Shown here: one piece after another, positions 60,471 to 64,000 of the stretch | Numbering within the stretch: the first letter of the stretch is position 1 | How the letters are laid out: every line of letters starts with the position of its first letter | From: Leptolinea sp964420995 | Lineage (GTDB): Bacteria; Chloroflexota; Anaerolineae; Anaerolineales; Anaerolineaceae | Direction: 5' to 3' | Assembly: GCA_964420995.1 (NCBI GenBank) | Contig: CAYQUX010000006.1 | Span: 1 to 64,000 of the forward strand | Length of the DNA stretch: 64,000 nucleotides | Program-made: the position numbers and the translations under genes | The notes under the pieces: model-generated | Databases searched by the model: none | What the model saw: only the letters and a program-made list of their open reading frames with translations | What the model was told of the DNA's origin: nothing

Positions 60471-61318
60471 GCGCTGCATATCCGGACTTCCATATGCTGA
60501 TGAAGCGTTTTGATATCAAACCACGTAAATCTCTTGGGCAAAATTTCCTGCTGGACAAAACCGTTTTGGAACAGATCGTCAAGTCAGCCGGTGTAACTCA
60601 ACAGACAGACGTCCTGGAAATTGGCGCCGGCCTGGGCAGTCTCACATTTGTGCTTTCCGAAACAGCCCGGCAAGTGACGGCCATTGAACTGGACACTGGA
60701 TTGATACCGGTACTTACCGAGGTATTGAGACCCTGCCGCAATGTGCAGATCACCCAAGGTGATATTCTGGATATCGATCTGCGCGATTTGCGTCTGGAAG
60801 ACGGCTATTATGTGGTGGCCAATATCCCGTATTACATCACATCCGCGGTGATCCGCCGGCTGCTGGAAACGACCGTGAAACCAGCCCGCCTTTTGTTAAC
60901 CGTTCAGCGGGAAGTGGCGGACCGCATTTGCGCCAGACCGGGCGATCTGAGCCTGCTGGCGCTGAGCGTGCAAGTTTACGGTGATGCCGCTGTGACAGGG
61001 CGCATACCGGCCGGAGCATTCTATCCCGCTCCCAATGTCGATTCTGCCTGTGTGCGGGTGGATATTCTGCCAGAACCACGCATACCAACGGAATTACTGG
61101 ATGCCTTTTTCCGGCTGATCAAAGCTGGTTTCAGTCAAAAGCGAAAAACCCTGCGCAATTCCCTCTCTGCCGGTTTGGCCTTATCAACAGAGAAAATTGC
61201 GGTACTATTGAAGCTTGCTGACATCGACCACATGCGTCGGGCGGAAACCCTCTCAATCCCGGAATGGGATCGATTGGTAAGATTGTACAATAAGGATCAA
61301 ACCTCAAGACAAGGATAG
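60467..61318 (+). CDS. rsmA: 16S rRNA dimethyladenosine transferase KsgA/RsmA
   Basis: The enzyme dimethylates the two adjacent adenines near the 3' end of 16S rRNA (A1518/A1519 in E. coli numbering) during 30S maturation. The 283-residue protein has KSLGQNFLLD, the SAM loop EIGAGLGSLT, and the catalytic NIPYYI. The C-terminal helical domain includes GFSQKRKTLRNSL. The ATG overlaps the YabE-like stop by 4 nt, so it is translationally coupled. Confidence 0.97.
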   Translation: MSAAYPDFHMLMKRFDIKPRKSLGQNFLLDKTVLEQIVKSAGVTQQTDVLEIGAGLGSLTFVLSETARQVTAIELDTGLIPVLTEVLRPCRNVQITQGDILDIDLRDLRLEDGYYVVANIPYYITSAVIRRLLETTVKPARLLLTVQREVADRICARPGDLSLLALSVQVYGDAAVTGRIPAGAFYPAPNVDSACVRVDILPEPRIPTELLDAFFRLIKAGFSQKRKTLRNSLSAGLALSTEKIAVLLKLADIDHMRRAETLSIPEWDRLVRLYNKDQTSRQG

Positions 61319-61333
61319 TTCCCGTACGGTGGC

Positions 61334-61362
61334 TTGTAGACACTTCATACGGGACATATAAT
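61334..61362 (+). promoter_or_regulatory. Promoter of lepB with very short leader
   Basis: TTGTAG (61334-61339), 17 nt spacer, TATAAT (61357-61362), then only 10 nt to ATG 61373. No Shine-Dalgarno sequence is present, so the mRNA leader is predicted at about 4 nt or none. Confidence 0.7.
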
Positions 61363-61372
61363 CGTAGTAGAT

Positions 61373-62002
61373 ATGATGGATAATTACTCTCCCCTTCAGA
61401 GCGAAGAACCTCTGCAGGATAACCCAATTACAGAACCAGTAGTAAAGCCGGTATTCTGGCATACACCAATGGGCGCGTTCCTGATCGAATTGATCGAAAC
61501 ACTGGCACTTGCCGGCATTCTGTACGGAATGATCGATTTTGTCGTAGCCCGTGTGCGGGTGGAAAATATCAGCATGCGCCCGACACTGGAACCCGGCCAA
61601 TTTTTGCTGGTTAATAAGATGGCCTACAAGACAGGTGAAATGAATCGCGGAGATATTGTCATTTTCCATCACTCCGTCAGTGAAGATTACATCAAGCGCC
61701 TGATTGGTCTTCCGGGTGACCAGGTCGAAATTCAGCACGGCGCGGTCAGTGTCAATGGGCAGGTTTTGGATGAGCCATATATAGCCGCCGCGCCCAACTA
61801 TAGTGGTGTGTGGGACGTCCCTCAGGGTTCCGTTTTTGTGCTGGGCGACAACCGTAACCAGTCTTCTGATTCGCATTCCTGGGGATTTGTTCCCGTAGAC
61901 AAACTTGTGGGAAAAGCCCTGGCTATTTACTGGCCGTTTCAGAATGCCAGGGTCCTGACAGCTCCGGGTATGGTTGACACAGTCATGGGAGAAGCACCTT
62001 GA
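61373..62002 (+). CDS. lepB: Signal peptidase I
   Basis: The 209-residue membrane protease removes signal peptides from exported proteins. It has one membrane helix (about 38-58) after a cytoplasmic N-terminal tail of about 35 residues. The catalytic Ser67 lies in ENISMRPTLE and the general-base Lys108 in YIKRLIGLPGD; the GDNRNQSSDSHSWGFVP box is intact. Two consecutive ATG codons (61373, 61376) are possible starts. Confidence 0.96.
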   Translation: MMDNYSPLQSEEPLQDNPITEPVVKPVFWHTPMGAFLIELIETLALAGILYGMIDFVVARVRVENISMRPTLEPGQFLLVNKMAYKTGEMNRGDIVIFHHSVSEDYIKRLIGLPGDQVEIQHGAVSVNGQVLDEPYIAAAPNYSGVWDVPQGSVFVLGDNRNQSSDSHSWGFVPVDKLVGKALAIYWPFQNARVLTAPGMVDTVMGEAP

Positions 62003-62062
62003 AAGACTGTCTATCTTTCCATGGTTTTTTGAATTTCAGTGAACCAGAGAAAGGAAGGCTGT

Positions 62063-62359
62063 ATGCCTGACGACCCGCATACCCGGGGTATCCCCTGCTC
62101 TGAATGCCAGGCAGGCATCATGCACTACCGAAAAATCACCTACCTGACCTGGTTGAATGAAGATCTTATTACCGTGCCTGATTTTCCCGCCTGGGTATGT
62201 GATGTGTGCGGCCGGCGTGAATATGATGGGCAGGCCATTTTCCAATTAAATCTTCTGCTTAATCCAACCGCCGGAAAACCAACCCCCAGTGTTCGCAAAC
62301 ACAGGGTGAACAAGAAGAAGCCGCAGCAGAAGCGTCCACGCCCCACCCGACCGGATTGA
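62063..62359 (+). CDS. YgiT-type zinc finger protein
   Basis: The 98-residue protein starts at ATG 62063, with AAGGAAGG upstream. It has an N-terminal CSEC and a following CDVCG pair typical of the YgiT/MqsA zinc-binding domain, and a basic Lys/Arg/Pro-rich tail (about 72-98). In toxin-antitoxin systems this domain forms the antitoxin N-terminus, but no MqsR- or HigB-like toxin gene is adjacent and no HTH domain follows. It ends 1 nt before the convergent kinase stop codon. Confidence 0.8.
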   Translation: MPDDPHTRGIPCSECQAGIMHYRKITYLTWLNEDLITVPDFPAWVCDVCGRREYDGQAIFQLNLLLNPTAGKPTPSVRKHRVNKKKPQQKRPRPTRPD

Positions 62360-62360
62360 T

Positions 62361-64000
62361 TTACGGCTGCCAGGCCGGATCGAAATCCTGCGCCGTCAAA
62401 GGGCTGATATCCGTTTGCAGCAGCCCCGCGGCAGTCATGATATAGATCTGTGCTTTTCCATCCCGTTCCGAGGTAAACGCGATCCATTTGTCATCCGCCG
62501 ACCAGGAAGGATCATAATCCTTACCGGTGGTGGTGATCAGAGACGAAACGGCACCGCGAGCCGCATACTCAGCCACACCTATACGGCGATCGCGGCCTTT
62601 AGAACGGGTGTAAGCCAGCAGGCTGCCATCCTTCGAGAAATCCGGATCGGTCACCTGCCCGAGACGCCCGAATATCTGATTTGTGTCATAGGGTTGGGGA
62701 GTTTTATAGTCTTTGGCAGACGCACGTTGAAAAAAGTAATAATTATTGTTGGCATGGATCACAAAGAATAGTACCCGCATGTCTGGCGGCCAGATACCCT
62801 GCATTTCCTCAAAATCAGTGGAGATGCGCGTTTTTTCTTCGCCGCCAGTATCCATAGTATAGAGCTGTAGAACGCCGTCCTCACGGCTGTCGGAAGTGAA
62901 GCTGATTAGATCTCCCTTCGGCGACCATGCCGGATAAAGCTCATCCCCCTGCCGGTTGGACAGATCCACCGGCTCTCCGCCTTCAACCGGAATTCTCCAG
63001 ATATCCAATCCATCCGTTTTCGCCCCGCTGGCTGCCGGCGCGGAATACAGGATGAATTTTCCATCCGGTGACCAGGCTGGCCGGAATTTTTCGCCATCAC
63101 CATTGGTCAACTGGCGGGCGGTTATGGGAGCGGGTTTGCCGTCATTGTTCAACCCGATCTTTGCCAGCCAAAGCTGCCCGGTCTTTCCATCCCCGCGGTT
63201 TGAGATAAAAGCAAGCCATTTCCCGGAAGCCAGCAAAACCCGGGTGGGTTCTGGTGACGCTGTTGGATCGGCTGGTTCTGCCGTCAATGTAGGGTTCAGG
63301 GTTGCCGAAGACGATGGGAAGTTGACCGGCGCGGTTATGGTAAATAATCCCTCTTTTGTACTGACAGCCGTGTTGCTGACCGCTTCTGTGGCATCAGTGG
63401 TTTTGATCAGTTGAAAGTAAGCGACAGCCGAAACACCCAGAATGGCGATCACCAGGAACACGATCAGACCTATGGCAGGGTAAAACCAGGCTGGTCGTTT
63501 CTGCGATTCGACACGGGGTAAAGGTCCCGACCAGCGGAAGGAAGGGGCTTTTAACGCATCCAAAAAATCGCGCACGGAATCAAACCGGTCTTCGGGTCGC
63601 AATTCCAGGGCTCTTTTTAACGCGTCTGACACATTTTGCGGGAAACCGGGTAATAATTCCCGGGCGGGTGGTATGACCGCGTTTTCCAGTACCCGTTTCA
63701 CACTGTCCACCGGGCGGATGCCTGTCAACATGGTATACAATGTCGCCGCCAGCGCGTATTGATCAGAAAAGGGACCGGTGCGTCCCCCACCAGATTGCTC
63801 GGGTGGCGCGAACCCGGGCGTAAAACCCATCGCCCCGGCGGCAGTTTTTTGAGCAGTTTCGGCTGCTTTCGCAATTCCAAAATCCACCAGCGCGGCGCTT
63901 CCATCTGTTCGTAATTTTATGTTGGCCGGTTTGATATCGCGGTGGACAACCGGCGGTGTCTGGTTGTGCATATACTGGAGCGCGTCTGCCAGTTGGTCTA
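62361..64000 (-). CDS. Membrane Ser/Thr kinase with external PD40/TolB propeller, 5' end outside window
   Basis: The frame enters at the window edge within the kinase domain, so the N-lobe is missing. Visible are HRDIKPANI, DFG and a PPEQ version of APE. A single membrane helix follows (PAWFYPAIGLIVFLVIAILG), then a Pro/Ser/Thr-rich linker, then a beta-propeller of PD40/TolB-type repeats (PAWSPDGKFILYSA, PAWSPKGDLISFTSD, PSWSADDKWIAFTSE). The propeller should lie outside the cell and act as sensor. It converges with the YgiT gene with a 1-nt gap and no terminator. Confidence 0.92.
   Translation of the reverse strand, partial: DQLADALQYMHNQTPPVVHRDIKPANIKLRTDGSAALVDFGIAKAAETAQKTAAGAMGFTPGFAPPEQSGGGRTGPFSDQYALAATLYTMLTGIRPVDSVKRVLENAVIPPARELLPGFPQNVSDALKRALELRPEDRFDSVRDFLDALKAPSFRWSGPLPRVESQKRPAWFYPAIGLIVFLVIAILGVSAVAYFQLIKTTDATEAVSNTAVSTKEGLFTITAPVNFPSSSATLNPTLTAEPADPTASPEPTRVLLASGKWLAFISNRGDGKTGQLWLAKIGLNNDGKPAPITARQLTNGDGEKFRPAWSPDGKFILYSAPAASGAKTDGLDIWRIPVEGGEPVDLSNRQGDELYPAWSPKGDLISFTSDSREDGVLQLYTMDTGGEEKTRISTDFEEMQGIWPPDMRVLFFVIHANNNYYFFQRASAKDYKTPQPYDTNQIFGRLGQVTDPDFSKDGSLLAYTRSKGRDRRIGVAEYAARGAVSSLITTTGKDYDPSWSADDKWIAFTSERDGKAQIYIMTAAGLLQTDISPLTAQDFDPAWQP

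Noticed and set aside
62063..62359. Complete toxin-antitoxin locus with the YgiT protein
   Set aside because: No toxin-sized ORF with its own ribosome site lies on either side; neighbours are lepB and a convergent kinase.
1..64000. Insertion sequences, prophage or CRISPR
   Set aside because: No transposase, integrase, phage structural gene or regularly spaced direct repeats could be found.

Overview
The window looks like chromosomal backbone of a Chloroflexota bacterium, most likely class Anaerolineae. This is an inference from gene content, since no rRNA or marker phylogeny can be read here. The envelope genes point to a single membrane: Lgt and LspA, a YabE-type 3D-domain wall protein, SpoIIM-like and Asp23 proteins, and no LPS or outer-membrane genes. 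The fatty-acid-kinase pair, the T-box leader, the c-di-AMP genes and four Ser/Thr kinases with very different sensor parts fit the same picture. I see no insertion sequence, prophage, CRISPR array or rRNA. One tRNA is present.

Layout. 1-4304: a minus-strand signalling operon of a Ser/Thr kinase with a PQQ propeller, a PP2C phosphatase and a J-domain/VWA protein that is cut by the window edge. 4330-6254: DUF971, an SH3-like protein and a Ca2+/H+ antiporter, divergent from a membrane kinase followed by rpe (6322-8064). 8124-11866: rpmB, Asp23, FakA, a DegV/FakB homologue and an HNH protein. 11870-23198: a long minus-strand stretch with pnp, a novel 7TM-GAF-HTH regulator, an S1-repeat protein, FtsK, a CDP-alcohol phosphotransferase, Lgt and an ABC exporter whose permease is fused to SpoIIM. 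23259-27061: threonine aldolase, RluD-type pseudouridine synthase, LspA and an unknown membrane protein. 27161-30629: a type-2 IleS under an isoleucine T-box. 30879-35328: a diguanylate cyclase, a C45 hydrolase, an AraC regulator and pyrimidine phosphorylase. 35356-38987: the rpmH-rnpA-yidD-yidC-jag cluster with an extra PQQ-propeller lipoprotein inside it. 39022-42423: a KimA-type potassium importer with two TrkA proteins. 42475-44238: panC-panE. 44396-49639: two unknown genes, ldh, mtaB and a TPR protein. 49750-56899: polyprenol-phosphate-mannose synthase, deoC, the coaE-cdaA-cdaR-der operon and a PIG-V-like mannosyltransferase. 57121-64000: a STAS-like protein, an FHA-kinase, tRNA-Phe, YabE-like, rsmA, lepB, a YgiT zinc finger and a fourth kinase cut by the window edge.

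How the genes fit together. Three themes recur. First, c-di-AMP and potassium: CdaA and its regulator CdaR are encoded about 12 kb from a KimA-type transporter and two RCK (TrkA) proteins, families that c-di-AMP controls in Bacillota. Second, phospho-signalling: four kinases and a phosphatase, carrying PQQ propeller, FHA, PD40 propeller or simple membrane-anchor modules. Third, nucleoside salvage: pnp, pdp and deoC feed sugar phosphates toward central metabolism, where rpe also acts. Mannosyl transfer is suggested by a polyprenol-phosphate-mannose synthase and a PIG-V-like enzyme.

Promoters are unusually readable. Many genes have a -35/-10 pair with 17-nt spacing. In several cases a TATAAT-like box lies only 6-10 nt before the start codon, which predicts leaderless or nearly leaderless transcripts.
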